Shown: piece after piece, positions 9,698 to 18,230 of the stretch
How the letters are laid out: every line of letters starts with the position of its first letter
How positions within the stretch are numbered: the first letter of the stretch is position 1
Assembly: GCF_028471945.1 (NCBI RefSeq)
Contig: NZ_CP110128.1
Span: 3,584,501 to 3,648,500, forward strand
Length of the DNA: 64,000 nucleotides
Direction of reading: 5' to 3'
From: Pseudomonas sp. WJP1
GTDB taxonomy: Bacteria > Pseudomonadota > Gammaproteobacteria > Pseudomonadales > Pseudomonadaceae
Notes under the pieces: generated by a model
Seen by the model: only the letters and a program-made list of their open reading frames with translations
Databases searched by the model: none
Told to the model about the DNA's origin: nothing
Program-made: the position numbers and the translations under genes

Positions 9698-10072
9698 TCG
9701 CATACGCCTCAATAGGAATTGTTGTTGTCGATTGGGCAGGGCCGACTATGAGCCAGATGAATCGCGAGAATCGGGATGACCTTTTGTGATTGGCGCAGCA
9801 GGAAACAGCTGTTGCGTCCGTCAAAAAAAAACTACATATCGCCTCGCTTGCAAACCACAATGGCCCGATGCCAGAAGTGCAACAAGTGACTTTTTTTCGA
9901 GACATGTAAATCATATGAACGCGTTGACGCAGAGCCGTTGGCCGGCTCAGCGCAGCATGTACGAGGGGGTTTGAATTGCGGGGACGTTCTGTGGCATGGA
10001 GATTGCCTTGGACCAATAAAGCAGTACTGATCAATCTATTTTTGAGCAGAATCCACCCAAAAGGGGCATGCC
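9698..10072. promoter_or_regulatory. Regulatory gap upstream of the betaine-type transporter operon
   Basis: A 375-bp region without a convincing gene. It must hold the promoter of the minus-strand transporter operon. At 9924-9932 it contains TTGACGCAG, a single copy of the element found duplicated upstream of other units in this window, in the same orientation relative to the downstream gene. A string of A residues lies at 9824-9831. Confidence 0.4.
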
Positions 10073-10258
10073 ATGCACAGCGTATTTTATGCGGCAGGTC
10101 ATCTGGCCAGAGTCGGCATGCAGCCTGTTGGCTCAACGAACAAGCCCATCGAAACGAAGCGCTCCGCTGTTGAAATGCAGGCAAAAATTTGCGCCGCGAT
10201 TTTGCTGTTGGCGTGGAGCGCGGCCTGTGCATTGTGGGTGATCGGCAGTTTCATCTGA
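10073..10258 (+). CDS. Small tail-anchored membrane protein, unrecognised
   Basis: A 61-residue open frame starting ATG with a GGGG site 6 nt upstream. The N-terminal 37 residues are polar; the C-terminal 24 (from about residue 37, AKICAAILLLAWSAACALWVIGSFI) form one predicted transmembrane helix running almost to the stop. Codon choice in the helix part (GCG, GCC, TGC, ATC) resembles neighbouring genes. A strong inverted repeat follows 10 bp after the stop, as expected for a monocistronic unit. I do not recognise the family. It could be a small membrane regulator or a chance frame. Confidence 0.4.
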   Translation: MHSVFYAAGHLARVGMQPVGSTNKPIETKRSAVEMQAKICAAILLLAWSAACALWVIGSFI

Positions 10259-10267
10259 ACCAAATAA

Positions 10268-10306
10268 GCGCGGCAGTAACAGGTGACACCTCTGTTACCG
10301 CCGCGC
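10268..10306. terminator. Strong inverted repeat between convergent genes, probable bidirectional terminator
   Basis: GCGCGGCAGTAACAG (10268-10282) pairs with CTGTTACCGCCGCGC (10292-10306) over 15 bp with one mismatch. The nine-base loop region itself contains AGGTG/CACCT. It lies between the small plus-strand frame and the end of the minus-strand GMC gene. No long T tract follows on either strand, so termination may be weak or factor-assisted. Confidence 0.5.
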
Positions 10307-10344
10307 CTTGATCACACTTCATCGAATGCCGCCTGGGCGACGAT

Positions 10345-11931
10345 CTATTGACCGCTTCTGATCATGTCGGCGGCCTTTTCTCCAATCATGATGCACACCG
10401 AGTTAGGGTTACCTGAAATCAGTGTGGGCATGATCGATGCGTCAGCAACGCGCAGCCCTTCCATGCCATGCACCTTGAGATCCGGCGCGACAACCGAGTG
10501 CTCATCCACTCCCATGCGGCAGGTGCCTGAGGGGTGCAGCGCCGCGTGGGCTTCTTCGTGGCAGAACTTTTTCATCGCTTCTCGAGTACTGACGGCCGCG
10601 CACGGTACATGACGCCTTGCGAGGTAGGGTTTGAACGCGGCCTGGGACATGATTTCCTCACCCACCAGGCAACCATCCACCAGGCTTTCAATGTCATACG
10701 GATCGCTGAAGTAGTTGGGCACGATGCGCGGTGGCGACATCGGGTCGGCTGAATACAGTTCGACATAGCCCCTGGACCTTGGACGGATCTGCCCCAGATT
10801 CAAGGTACAGCCATTGCCCCCGGGAACCGAGTCGACGCCCTCTTCGATGCCCGCGCCAACGACCATGAAGTACTGGATATCGGGATTGGTTGCCGCCTTG
10901 TCTCCCCACCAGAAGGCACCGCCCTCGATCAGGTTGGACGCCGCCGGGCCTTGCCTGAACAGGGCGTACTGCAAACCCGCCAGCATTTTCCAATGCAGCT
11001 TCTTGTACTTGTCGTAGCTGTGGGGCCCCGTCAGCTCATACACCAATGACACTTCGATATGGTCCTGAAGGTTCTGACCCACGCCGGGCGAGTCCTTGAT
11101 CACCTTGATGCCATGCCTTTGAAGCTGTGCGGCCGGGCCGATCCCCGACAACATCAACAAGCGCGGTGAGTTGATGGCACCGGCCGATAACACGATCTCC
11201 TTGTCGGCGTGCATGATCTGACGCACCCCGTTCTCGATGTATTCAACGCCGATCGCTTTGTTGCCCTGGGTCAGGATACGGATCACGCGGCATCCGGTTT
11301 TCACCGTCAGGTTCTTGCGTGATTTGGCGGGCGCCAGATAGGCCACTGCCGCACTGCTTCGAAAGCCGTTTTTCGCGGTGATTTGATACAGCCCGCAGCC
11401 CTGCGGTGTGCCTGAGTTGAAGTCCTCGTTGTACGGCAAACCGTACTGCTGGCAAGCGTGCAGCCAAACCTTGGTCAGTGGATGGATATTGATCGGGTCA
11501 GACACCCCCAGCGGGCCACCGACGCCATGAACGTCGTTGCAGAAACGCTCGTTATCCTCGGCTTTTTTGAAATAGGGCAATACGTCCTTGTAAGACCAGC
11601 CCGTAGCGCCCTGCTGCGCCCAACCGTCGTAATCGGCGGGTACGCCGCGAATATAAATCATCGCATTGACCGAACTCCCGCCCCCCAGCACGCTGGCCTG
11701 GACCATGGTCGGCGTTTCGCAACGGCGTTGATCTTGCGTGGGCTCCCACGCATAGCGCTTGAGCAGCGGACCTTGCGCCGTTTTGTAATAGGCGCCTGGA
11801 ATATGGATGTAGGGATTGCGATCACGCGGCCCCTCTTCAAAAAGAACAACCGACGCAGACTTGTCTTCGCTGAGTCTCGATGCCACTGTGCAGCCTGTCG
11901 AGCCGCCTCCGATTACGATGAAATCCACCAT
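10345..11931 (-). CDS. GMC oxidoreductase (alcohol/glycoside dehydrogenase type)
   Basis: A 528-residue FAD enzyme. The FAD motif is VIGGGSTG near residue 6, the signature is SVLGGGSSVNAMIYIRG, and the catalytic histidine is in HAALHPSGTCRMG with the partner asparagine in SGNPNSVC. It has the same length as, and is clearly paralogous to, the GMC enzyme at 22894-24480, sharing runs such as HWK.AGLQYALFR.GP and VPGGNGCTLN. It is the last gene of a minus-strand unit with a Gfo/Idh/MocA dehydrogenase, a GH3 protein and an epimerase-like protein, 66 bp after the latter. That company favours a sugar, polyol or glycoside as substrate rather than choline. Confidence 0.87.
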   Translation of the reverse strand: MVDFIVIGGGSTGCTVASRLSEDKSASVVLFEEGPRDRNPYIHIPGAYYKTAQGPLLKRYAWEPTQDQRRCETPTMVQASVLGGGSSVNAMIYIRGVPADYDGWAQQGATGWSYKDVLPYFKKAEDNERFCNDVHGVGGPLGVSDPINIHPLTKVWLHACQQYGLPYNEDFNSGTPQGCGLYQITAKNGFRSSAAVAYLAPAKSRKNLTVKTGCRVIRILTQGNKAIGVEYIENGVRQIMHADKEIVLSAGAINSPRLLMLSGIGPAAQLQRHGIKVIKDSPGVGQNLQDHIEVSLVYELTGPHSYDKYKKLHWKMLAGLQYALFRQGPAASNLIEGGAFWWGDKAATNPDIQYFMVVGAGIEEGVDSVPGGNGCTLNLGQIRPRSRGYVELYSADPMSPPRIVPNYFSDPYDIESLVDGCLVGEEIMSQAAFKPYLARRHVPCAAVSTREAMKKFCHEEAHAALHPSGTCRMGVDEHSVVAPDLKVHGMEGLRVADASIMPTLISGNPNSVCIMIGEKAADMIRSGQ

Positions 11932-11997
11932 GACGACTTACTACCTTTAGGGCACGCATTGCAGGAACGGGAGATTTGAATCTGGTGTGCACGGCCT

Positions 11998-12882
11998 TTA
12001 TCGGCCAACAAGGCGGCTCAGAAGCGCCTTCAGGTCTTTCGCGACCTCATAGCTGTTTTGTTGCTGTTGTTTTTTACAAAACAACTCACAACTCCACCAA
12101 CCGTCGTAACCGGTGGCCTTCACTGCAGCCGTCCACTCGGCGAGGTTCAATACTCCGTCCCCTGTCGGGACATCGCGCAGTACTTCTTCATTGGGAATAC
12201 CGCCAGCAAAAGGCAACGAGTCGCACACATGCACGCCGTAGATAACCTCGGCGTTGATGCGTGCGATGTCTTCGGGCTTGACGCCAGACGTAAAGCAATG
12301 CCAGTAATCGATCACCATTTTGACGTTGTGGCGCTCGGTGCGATCAATCAGTTGCAGTTGATGTTCCAGTGTATTCAACGGGGTCCATGACAAGGCTTCG
12401 AGATAAAGAAGGACATCGTATTGTTGTGCCAGGTCTGCCAGCGCCGCCAGATTCCTCGCCGTCAGTGCATATTGCTCGAACTCGTCCAGCCCCAGTAATC
12501 CGCTGTAGTGATCGCTCGCGCCGCGCTGCCGGTAATCGATCACGGCCTGGACATTGATGGGCCCGGTGAGCACTTGGACACCTTTTGCGCCGACCAGATT
12601 GGCTAGTTGAAACAACCGTTGAGCTTCTTTGAGCATGTCATCGCGCTCGGTGCCCTGGCGTTCGATATCCCTCAGGTAGCCGATCCCCGTGACAGGGATA
12701 TCCTTGAGCAAGGCTTTGAGTTCCGCCTCCGAGTAGCCGGCCTGCAACCAGGCCTCCAGTTTGCCGCTGTAGATCTCCAGCGCATCGAAACCGACAGTTC
12801 TGGCAATGTCGATGTCCATCGCCAGTGTCGAATGTTTTGCGACTGTGGAATGCAAGGCCAGGATGTTTTTTTGAGTGGTCAT
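11998..12882 (-). CDS. Sugar phosphate isomerase/epimerase-like TIM-barrel protein
   Basis: A 294-residue protein of the xylose-isomerase-like/AP-endonuclease-2 superfamily (IolE, IolI, tagatose epimerase relatives). The expected metal-binding residues can be placed: E in LYLEALSW, D and H in MVIDYWHCF, H in YGVHVCD and E in WWSCELF. Such proteins isomerise or dehydrate keto-sugars and inositol derivatives, and some act on 3-keto-glycosides. It lies between the GH3 gene (50 bp) and the GMC gene (66 bp) on the same strand. A TGCGTC-type direct repeat sits 75-103 bp upstream of its ATG, inside the end of the GH3 gene, so it may also have its own promoter. Confidence 0.82.
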   Translation of the reverse strand: MTTQKNILALHSTVAKHSTLAMDIDIARTVGFDALEIYSGKLEAWLQAGYSEAELKALLKDIPVTGIGYLRDIERQGTERDDMLKEAQRLFQLANLVGAKGVQVLTGPINVQAVIDYRQRGASDHYSGLLGLDEFEQYALTARNLAALADLAQQYDVLLYLEALSWTPLNTLEHQLQLIDRTERHNVKMVIDYWHCFTSGVKPEDIARINAEVIYGVHVCDSLPFAGGIPNEEVLRDVPTGDGVLNLAEWTAAVKATGYDGWWSCELFCKKQQQQNSYEVAKDLKALLSRLVGR

Positions 12883-12932
12883 ATCAGGCTCCTACCGTTG
12901 ATTCCCAGTGTAGAGGGATAGGGTTGCGGTCG

Positions 12933-14012
12933 TTATTTCGCACTTGCAGGAAATGCGGCGCAATCTGACGCAGTTGCTGCGTCAGGTATCGACAGCGCGC
13001 AATTGGCACCAGCGGCCGCCAGTTCACGCACCCGTGTGGCAGCCCCCAACAGCACCTCACGCTCCAGAACACCGTCCTGAACCGCCGTCACGATAGCCTC
13101 GGCGATAGCGTCCAGGCCCGAATCGCTGGACACGAGCAACAGATGTGCCCCAGCCGCCAGCGAAGCGACTGCGGTGTCCGTGAGGGAGTTACCCCTGAGA
13201 ATGGACACCGCATCAAGGTCATCAGAGATGATCAATCCTTCGAATCCGAGGGTGTAACGCAGCACCGCGATGACTTTGGACGAGGTTGAGGCCGAATGAT
13301 CAGGGTCGATTGCCGGAAAAACGGCAGGCCCTGGCATGACTGCCTTCACACCGGTTGCGATGACTTCCTTGAATACTTCGAGGTTGTCATGAAGCAATTC
13401 AAGCGGCCCTGGAACCGAGGCTTCGGCAATTGCCGGATCCTGCTCGGTGACGTAATGACCGGGGAAGTGTTTAGCCGTTGCGATGACACCCGCGCGTTGC
13501 ACCCCTCGAATAAAGGCACAGGATATGCGACTGACTTCAACGGGGTCGGCGCCTAGATGCCGGTTGTGCAACCATGGATTGGCCCCCGTCACTACATCGA
13601 CGATCGGCGCCAGGAATAGATTGACTCCGAGGCTGCGCGCCACTCTGGCCATCTCGAAACAGCGCTGTTCGATGTCCTGCGAACCAAGATGCTTGAGTTG
13701 CTCTCTCGATGCGACGGCCGGGACCAGTTGGTGAAGGCGTTGGATACCTGCGAGCTCTTGATCCACGGCGATCAACACCGGTGAACCGGCTAATGACGTG
13801 GCTTCTCGCGCGATATCGATAAAATCGGTGGGTGATTCGACGCTCTTGCGCGCCGCGCTCATGTCTCGGCCGACGTACTCCTCCCGGGTCTCGCCCAACA
13901 AAATGGAAACGCCGCCGCGGCTCAAACAACGACGGACATTGTCGTCCAGTGTCAGATCACCGAACGCGGGAAGCAGGACCGAATACGCAGCTCTAAGCAG
14001 TTCACTTGACAT
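12933..14012 (-). CDS. Glycoside hydrolase family 3 N-terminal-domain protein (NagZ-like fold), atypical active site
   Basis: A 359-residue protein made of the GH3 TIM barrel only, like NagZ. The substrate-binding motif KHFPGH is at 181-186 and the nucleophile region ISDDLD at 262-267. In NagZ enzymes the loop after KHFPGHG carries a D-S-H triplet whose histidine is the acid/base; here the loop reads GHYVTEQDPA, so the histidine position is alanine. There is no C-terminal GH3 domain to supply a replacement. No signal peptide is seen, so the protein is probably cytosolic. The gene sits between a Gfo/Idh/MocA dehydrogenase and an epimerase-like protein, suggesting work on an oxidised glycoside rather than on peptidoglycan fragments. 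Confidence 0.78.
   Translation of the reverse strand: MSSELLRAAYSVLLPAFGDLTLDDNVRRCLSRGGVSILLGETREEYVGRDMSAARKSVESPTDFIDIAREATSLAGSPVLIAVDQELAGIQRLHQLVPAVASREQLKHLGSQDIEQRCFEMARVARSLGVNLFLAPIVDVVTGANPWLHNRHLGADPVEVSRISCAFIRGVQRAGVIATAKHFPGHYVTEQDPAIAEASVPGPLELLHDNLEVFKEVIATGVKAVMPGPAVFPAIDPDHSASTSSKVIAVLRYTLGFEGLIISDDLDAVSILRGNSLTDTAVASLAAGAHLLLVSSDSGLDAIAEAIVTAVQDGVLEREVLLGAATRVRELAAAGANCALSIPDAATASDCAAFPASAK
12957..12985 (+). promoter_or_regulatory. Candidate operator: GGCGCAATCTGACGCA direct repeat plus inverted third copy
   Basis: GGCGCA-ATCT-GACGCA (12957-12972) repeats with a 10-bp period. CTGACGCAG (12965-12973) is also mirrored perfectly by CTGCGTCAG (12977-12985). It lies inside the last codons of the GH3 gene, 75 bp upstream of the epimerase-like gene. 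The same 16-mer, with one change, occurs at 26006. Confidence 0.5.
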
Positions 14013-14106
14013 GGTTTTTTCTCAACAAACGCGAGTGCTGGACAGAGACGCCCGGCCATTCAGGCCAAGGTCTCAAATATTGTGATCGCCTCCTGAAGGA
14101 AACGAT

Positions 14107-15276
14107 TTACTGTTCGGGAAAAGGCACCCAGGCACGCCGCTCGCTGGACTCGACACAGGCCTGGGATAACACCACCCCCCGCACGCCCTCATGTATATCC
14201 GGTAACGGGACGGTGGTCGCCGTGCGCCACTGCGTTCCGGCCTCGAGGGCTTCGGCGAAATCGGCATACAGAACGGCCAGCGCCTCCAGATAGCCTTCGG
14301 TGTTTCCCGCTGGCAAGCTGGTAAAGGTCAGCGTCTGCGCCTTATTGTCGCTTTGGCCACGGCGGTAGAGACGGTCGGCGCCGTCAATGGGCGTGAACAG
14401 AAGCGTTTCTGGTGATTCCTGACACCACTCGACCGAGGCTTTGCTGCCGACGATCTTGAAACGCAATCCGTTGCGATGACCAGGCGCCGCGAAACTGGCC
14501 CATAACAAGCCATCGACGCCGCCCTCGAATTCAAGCTGCACCACACAGGTGTCGTCCAGCCCCCAACCTGGCACAACCGTGCTCAACTTGGCATTCAGGC
14601 TGGTGCAACGCCGCCCGGACAGGAATTCAAGCATGTTGAAGGCGTGTGTTCCGACATCTCCCAGCGCGCCGGTCGGCCCGGCCTTTTCAGGGTCGCCACG
14701 CCAGGCCAGGCTTTTGCTCAACCCATCGACACCGGGTGCCAACCATTCCAAAAGATACTCGACGTACATGAACCGGACTTCACCCAGCTCCCCGGCCTGG
14801 ATACGGCTACGGGCGTCCCTGACCATGGGATAGCCCTGATAGGTGTAAGTCACTGCGAAAAAAGTATTGTGCCGCTCGGCAATGCTGGCCAACGCGTAGG
14901 CTTCTTGCGGACTATTGACCAACGGCTTGTCGCAGATCACCGGGATTCCCGCCCGCAAAAATAGCTGGCACGGTTCAAAGTGCAGGTGATTGGGCGTCAC
15001 GATGACGACGGCATCAATCGGATCGGGGCGACACGACTCGGTAGCTGCCATGTCCTCGAATGACAGGTAAATTCGCTCTTGCGCCAGATGGAGTGCCGCC
15101 CCGGCCTCACGGCATTTGTCCGCATCCGAAGAGAAGGCGCCGGCGACAATATCGAAGCGGTTGCACAGGCGCATGGCGGCGCGATGATAGCTGGCAAAAT
15201 AGGCGCCCTGCCCGCCACCCACCATCCCGACCTTGAAACGTCGTTGTCCTGGAATGTCGCCTGTTAACCTGGCCAT
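14107..15276 (-). CDS. Gfo/Idh/MocA-family NAD(P)-dependent sugar dehydrogenase
   Basis: A 389-residue oxidoreductase. The N-terminal Rossmann fold has GMVGGGQGA near residue 17, the family lysine lies in CDKPLVNS, and the catalytic D...H pair is in GDVGTHAFNML. Family members oxidise or reduce sugars, inositols and amino-sugars, often at C3. The start ATG has GAGGG nine bases upstream. It leads the minus-strand unit GH3 - epimerase - GMC and faces the XRE-type regulator across a 409-bp gap. A single TGACGCAG element lies 97 bp upstream. Direction of the reaction and substrate are unknown. Confidence 0.85.
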   Translation of the reverse strand: MARLTGDIPGQRRFKVGMVGGGQGAYFASYHRAAMRLCNRFDIVAGAFSSDADKCREAGAALHLAQERIYLSFEDMAATESCRPDPIDAVVIVTPNHLHFEPCQLFLRAGIPVICDKPLVNSPQEAYALASIAERHNTFFAVTYTYQGYPMVRDARSRIQAGELGEVRFMYVEYLLEWLAPGVDGLSKSLAWRGDPEKAGPTGALGDVGTHAFNMLEFLSGRRCTSLNAKLSTVVPGWGLDDTCVVQLEFEGGVDGLLWASFAAPGHRNGLRFKIVGSKASVEWCQESPETLLFTPIDGADRLYRRGQSDNKAQTLTFTSLPAGNTEGYLEALAVLYADFAEALEAGTQWRTATTVPLPDIHEGVRGVVLSQACVESSERRAWVPFPEQ

Positions 15277-15685
15277 GGTTCAAATCCCTCAATGAATGGC
15301 ACGTACACACGTTCGCCACCTGGAGTATCAAGGGCGATGCGGCGTTTCTCCATTTCGCACCACGTCAATACATGACGCAGACCGCAGCACCCGAAATGAA
15401 TAAACTTTGCAGGACCATTGGGTTCGGGGAGTTGCATGATGTTACCCGGCAAAGCCAATCTGTTACCTGCCGGGGCGGCGAGTAACCTTCGGCCGTTGGA
15501 GCTAGACTGATAAAGATCGATGGCTGGCCAGATTTCGAATATTTTCACACGGCATGGAACAAGCTTGAGATTAAATACAATATGATCAAGTGTTTACGGC
15601 GCAATGAAGTGACTTAACGGTTATTCAAGAATAACTACCATATAACCTCGTCGCTCAAAAACCCTTAGTTAAATCGAGACAGACT
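15277..15685. promoter_or_regulatory. Divergent promoter region between the sugar dehydrogenase unit and the XRE regulator
   Basis: A 409-bp gap. TGACGCAG at 15373-15380 is a single copy of the element repeated elsewhere in the window, in the same orientation to the downstream gene and at a similar distance from its start codon. The 15540-15660 part is AT-rich and should carry the regulator promoter. A 94-codon minus-strand frame in the gap does not look coding. Confidence 0.4.
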
Positions 15686-16579
15686 ATGCCCCGCCCAGGA
15701 GACCCCGTCACCATGCCATTGACAGCTGCCACCTCGCACCCTGAGCGACAACAGGTTCGCAGCGACTTGCAAGCCAACGTGCAAAAAAACCTGAGTACGC
15801 TGGTCGAGTCCTGCCGTTCAGTGGCGGACATGTGCCGCAAAGTCGATGTCAATCGCCAGCAGTTCAACAAGTACCTGGTGGGCCAGCACGTTCCTTCGCA
15901 GAAGATTCTTCAGAAAATAGGCCGTTATTTCATGATGGAAGCCGAAGATCTTTTTCGGCCACCCGCCGAGTTCAAGAAATTCTATGAAGGGTATGAAAAC
16001 GAATTGCCGACGGACTTGCGTGCCTCGGCGCAATTCAATCATTTTTTGCCTTTGGCAAAACAGTCGGCTGACTTACTCGAAGACTACCTGGGCGTCTATT
16101 ACCGCTATCACAACTCTTCGATCTACAAAGGCAGAATCCTGCGCTCGGTTACTTGCCTGTATCGAGCCGATTCGATGGTCCAGTACGTCACGGTAGAACG
16201 TTTCCCGCTGCTCGATGGCAGCGGCAAGATTGGCTACTCGTTCACCTATCACGGTTTTTGCCTGCTGCTGGGGGACCGCCTGTTCATGGTGGATTTCGAA
16301 GGCAAACAACGCAACGAGATGACGTTTTCGATTCTGACCCCACAGCATCGCCGACCGATCCGCTTCCTCTATGGATTGGTCACCGGTGTGGCGTCGTCCT
16401 CCTTCCGCCAGCCCTTTTCAACCCGCATGGCACTGGGGCTGGTAGACAAAGGCAAGATCGGCAAACACCATCTGCGCAATGCAACCGCCGTGCTGCCCAG
16501 CGATCAATCCTTGCCGCTGGAGGTGCGTGAGTACATGACCGGCGACAACGCCACTATCGTGTGGGGCGGTCAGGCCTGA
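15686..16579 (+). CDS. XRE-type helix-turn-helix transcriptional regulator
   Basis: A 297-residue protein. Residues 35-90 form a helix-turn-helix of the Cro/C1 type (SVADMCRKVDVNRQQFNKYLVGQHVPS, the recognition helix around NRQQFNKYL). The remaining 200 residues are an unrecognised domain that could bind a ligand. ATG at 15686 is used; an in-frame ATG at 15713 with AGGAG 11 bases upstream is an alternative. It is divergent from the sugar dehydrogenase unit and convergent with tatA, so it is the local candidate regulator of this region and possibly of the TGCGTC-type repeats. Confidence 0.75.
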   Translation: MPRPGDPVTMPLTAATSHPERQQVRSDLQANVQKNLSTLVESCRSVADMCRKVDVNRQQFNKYLVGQHVPSQKILQKIGRYFMMEAEDLFRPPAEFKKFYEGYENELPTDLRASAQFNHFLPLAKQSADLLEDYLGVYYRYHNSSIYKGRILRSVTCLYRADSMVQYVTVERFPLLDGSGKIGYSFTYHGFCLLLGDRLFMVDFEGKQRNEMTFSILTPQHRRPIRFLYGLVTGVASSSFRQPFSTRMALGLVDKGKIGKHHLRNATAVLPSDQSLPLEVREYMTGDNATIVWGGQA

Positions 16580-16599
16580 GGCGGTCCAAAGACCACCTC
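16578..16599. terminator. Hairpin overlapping two convergent stop codons
   Basis: GAGGCGGTC (16578-16586) pairs with GACCACCTC (16591-16599) over nine positions with one mismatch and a four-base loop. It overlaps the TGA of the XRE gene and the TGA of tatA, which converge here. No T tract is present, so it may act only as a weak barrier or 3-prime-end stabiliser. Confidence 0.35.
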
Positions 16600-16834
16600 A
16601 TCGATGCTCAGACCCAGTGACAGTGCCGCCGGTGATCGGCGGCAGCTCAACGGCGGCGCTAACTTGCTGGGCTTGCGAATGTTGCGCACCTTTGTCGTCG
16701 TCATTCATGGCGTTGCGAAAACCCTTGATGGATTCACCGACATCGCTTCCCAGGTTTTTCAGCTTCTTCGTGCCAAAGACCAGCACAACCACCAACAGAA
16801 CAACGATCCAGTGTTTCCAGTCGAAAATACCCAT
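16598..16834 (-). CDS. Twin-arginine translocase subunit TatA/TatE-like, orphan copy
   Basis: A 78-residue protein with the TatA layout: a short N-terminal transmembrane helix ([13 protein letters not shown]), the FG hinge, then an amphipathic helix ([22 protein letters not shown]) and a loose polar tail. TatA multimers form the pore element of the Tat export system in the inner membrane. No tatB or tatC is nearby. The gene follows the two-domain ThDP enzyme by 26 bp with a GAGAGGAA ribosome site, so the two form one unit. Across the divergent region lies a transporter whose binding protein has a Tat signal, which suggests a dedicated or extra TatA for that cargo. Confidence 0.9.
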   Translation of the reverse strand: MGIFDWKHWIVVLLVVVLVFGTKKLKNLGSDVGESIKGFRNAMNDDDKGAQHSQAQQVSAAVELPPITGGTVTGSEHR

Positions 16835-16860
16835 AGCGTGATTCCTCTCGCAAGATTTGA

Positions 16861-18015
16861 TTAATTACCTCGCGTGCCGCGCGCAGTAATGACTTCTACC
16901 AACGACGGGCCTTTGCTGTTTAGCGCCTTGATAAACGCTGGATTGAGCTGCGAAGCATGTTCGACCCGCCAGGCTTCAAGACCAAAGTTCCTGGCAATTG
17001 CGGCAAAGTCCGGTGAGTAAGGTTTGCCGTCCGGCAGGTTGAATTCACCCGCCTGGTGCTGTTCGACCAATGTGCTTTGCACATCACTCAAGGTCGCATC
17101 CCCGCTGTTGTTGAACACAAGAAACACCACGGGCAGACTGTGCATTACGCAAACCGCCATCTCCTGCAACGACTGCAGGAAATCCCCATCCCCCACGACA
17201 CACACCACCTGGCGCGCCGGCATCGCGAGCTTTGCACCGATGGCCGCTGGCACCGCCCAACCCAGCGTCTCAGCACTGGCGGCGCACAAGTAACTGCCGG
17301 ATTGATCGAAAGGAAACATATCGCCGACCAGTACCTGGATACTCCCCTCGCCGATCACCACAATCGCATCCCTCTCCAGGGCTGCCCCCCATTGCGACGC
17401 ACGGTCATTTGCGACCTGAGGAAGAGCCGCGCCACACAGTTTGCTGACTGACGGTTCCATCATACGGGCGTCTGTCCGTTGCAATTGGGCATTAGCGCGC
17501 AAGGTGGCCGGGGGCAGGATTGCCTCAATCGAGGTGTTCTGAACAACCGCCGGGATATCCAGGCTGACCGGGCCGGCACGACCGCTGAGCATCAGGTCGA
17601 ACGCCTGACGCAGGATTTGCGGCAACTGTTCAATCGACGAAACGTCCACATGCTGCTTGGTGATGCCCGTTGTCGTAGAGTCGTGCCGCTCGCTGTCACT
17701 GCTACTGATGACCAGCATGGCCGACGAGTCCGCCAACGCGGTCGCGATCCCGCCCAGCGCTTTCGAAATGCCCAATGGCACAGGAAGCACGACAGCCATG
17801 GGGCGTCCACAGGCGCGATAATAACCATCGGCAAGATGGACTGCACTGTGCTCCTGTATGACTTGAATGAACGGAATATCCGTACCGGGCATCCGTAACG
17901 CCTCCAGTAACGCCAATGAACCGGCCCCCGGCATCCCTGCCACATAATCGACGCCGTTCGCTTTCAGCGCTTTCGCAACAATCTGGCCACCAGTGAGTTT
18001 CACAGGATACTCCAT
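16861..18015 (-). CDS. Thiamine-diphosphate enzyme lacking the central domain (acetolactate synthase/IolD relative)
   Basis: A 384-residue ThDP enzyme. Residues 5-160 are the pyrimidine-binding domain with the cofactor-activating glutamate E55 in [15 protein letters not shown]. Residues about 215-384 are the pyrophosphate domain with GDGDF at 275-279 and NNS at 302-304, the Mg/ThDP motif. The central domain of about 170 residues found in acetolactate synthase-like enzymes is missing; a linker of about 50 residues replaces it. The N-terminus is close to that of the full-length paralogue at 27017-28804. Sulfopyruvate and phosphonopyruvate decarboxylases also lack this domain, so a 2-keto acid decarboxylase role is possible. 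It is upstream of tatA in one unit. Confidence 0.82.
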   Translation of the reverse strand: MEYPVKLTGGQIVAKALKANGVDYVAGMPGAGSLALLEALRMPGTDIPFIQVIQEHSAVHLADGYYRACGRPMAVVLPVPLGISKALGGIATALADSSAMLVISSSDSERHDSTTTGITKQHVDVSSIEQLPQILRQAFDLMLSGRAGPVSLDIPAVVQNTSIEAILPPATLRANAQLQRTDARMMEPSVSKLCGAALPQVANDRASQWGAALERDAIVVIGEGSIQVLVGDMFPFDQSGSYLCAASAETLGWAVPAAIGAKLAMPARQVVCVVGDGDFLQSLQEMAVCVMHSLPVVFLVFNNSGDATLSDVQSTLVEQHQAGEFNLPDGKPYSPDFAAIARNFGLEAWRVEHASQLNPAFIKALNSKGPSLVEVITARGTRGN

Positions 18016-18122
18016 TCAACAGCCGCAGGTTTCAGGGTGAATGCAACTCGCCCCGTCTCAGACCGCAAGGCGAGTATTCGCCTGGTGCCCTCAGGGCTCA
18101 ATTTCGCACCCATTGCAAAAGA

Positions 18123-18138
18123 GACGCACATTGACGCA
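18123..18138 (+). promoter_or_regulatory. Candidate operator GACGCACATTGACGCA
   Basis: Two GACGCA hexamers repeated directly with a 10-bp period. The site lies 108 bp upstream of the ThDP-enzyme start on the minus strand; read on that strand it is TGCGTC-N4-TGCGTC, the same orientation as at the other target genes. Confidence 0.55.
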
Positions 18139-18214
18139 GTCGATCCCCGCCCTTTCCCGGCTCTTTGGGAACTATCGTTAACAAGTGCGCGCTGCGCCGA
18201 TTAGGTCACTTTGA

Positions 18215-18230
18215 TGCGTCAGAGTGCGTC
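18215..18230 (-). promoter_or_regulatory. Candidate operator, TGCGTCAGAGTGCGTC
   Basis: The same direct repeat as at 18123 but in opposite orientation, so it faces the plus-strand transporter operon starting at 18601. The hexamers TGCGTC start at 18215 and 18225, again 10 bp apart. Confidence 0.55.

Noticed and set aside
15264..15548. A 94-codon minus-strand frame overlapping the start of the sugar dehydrogenase
   Set aside because: GTG start without a ribosome site, mixed third-base composition and no family resemblance. It may only reflect an open promoter region, though its overlap with the next start could fit a leader.
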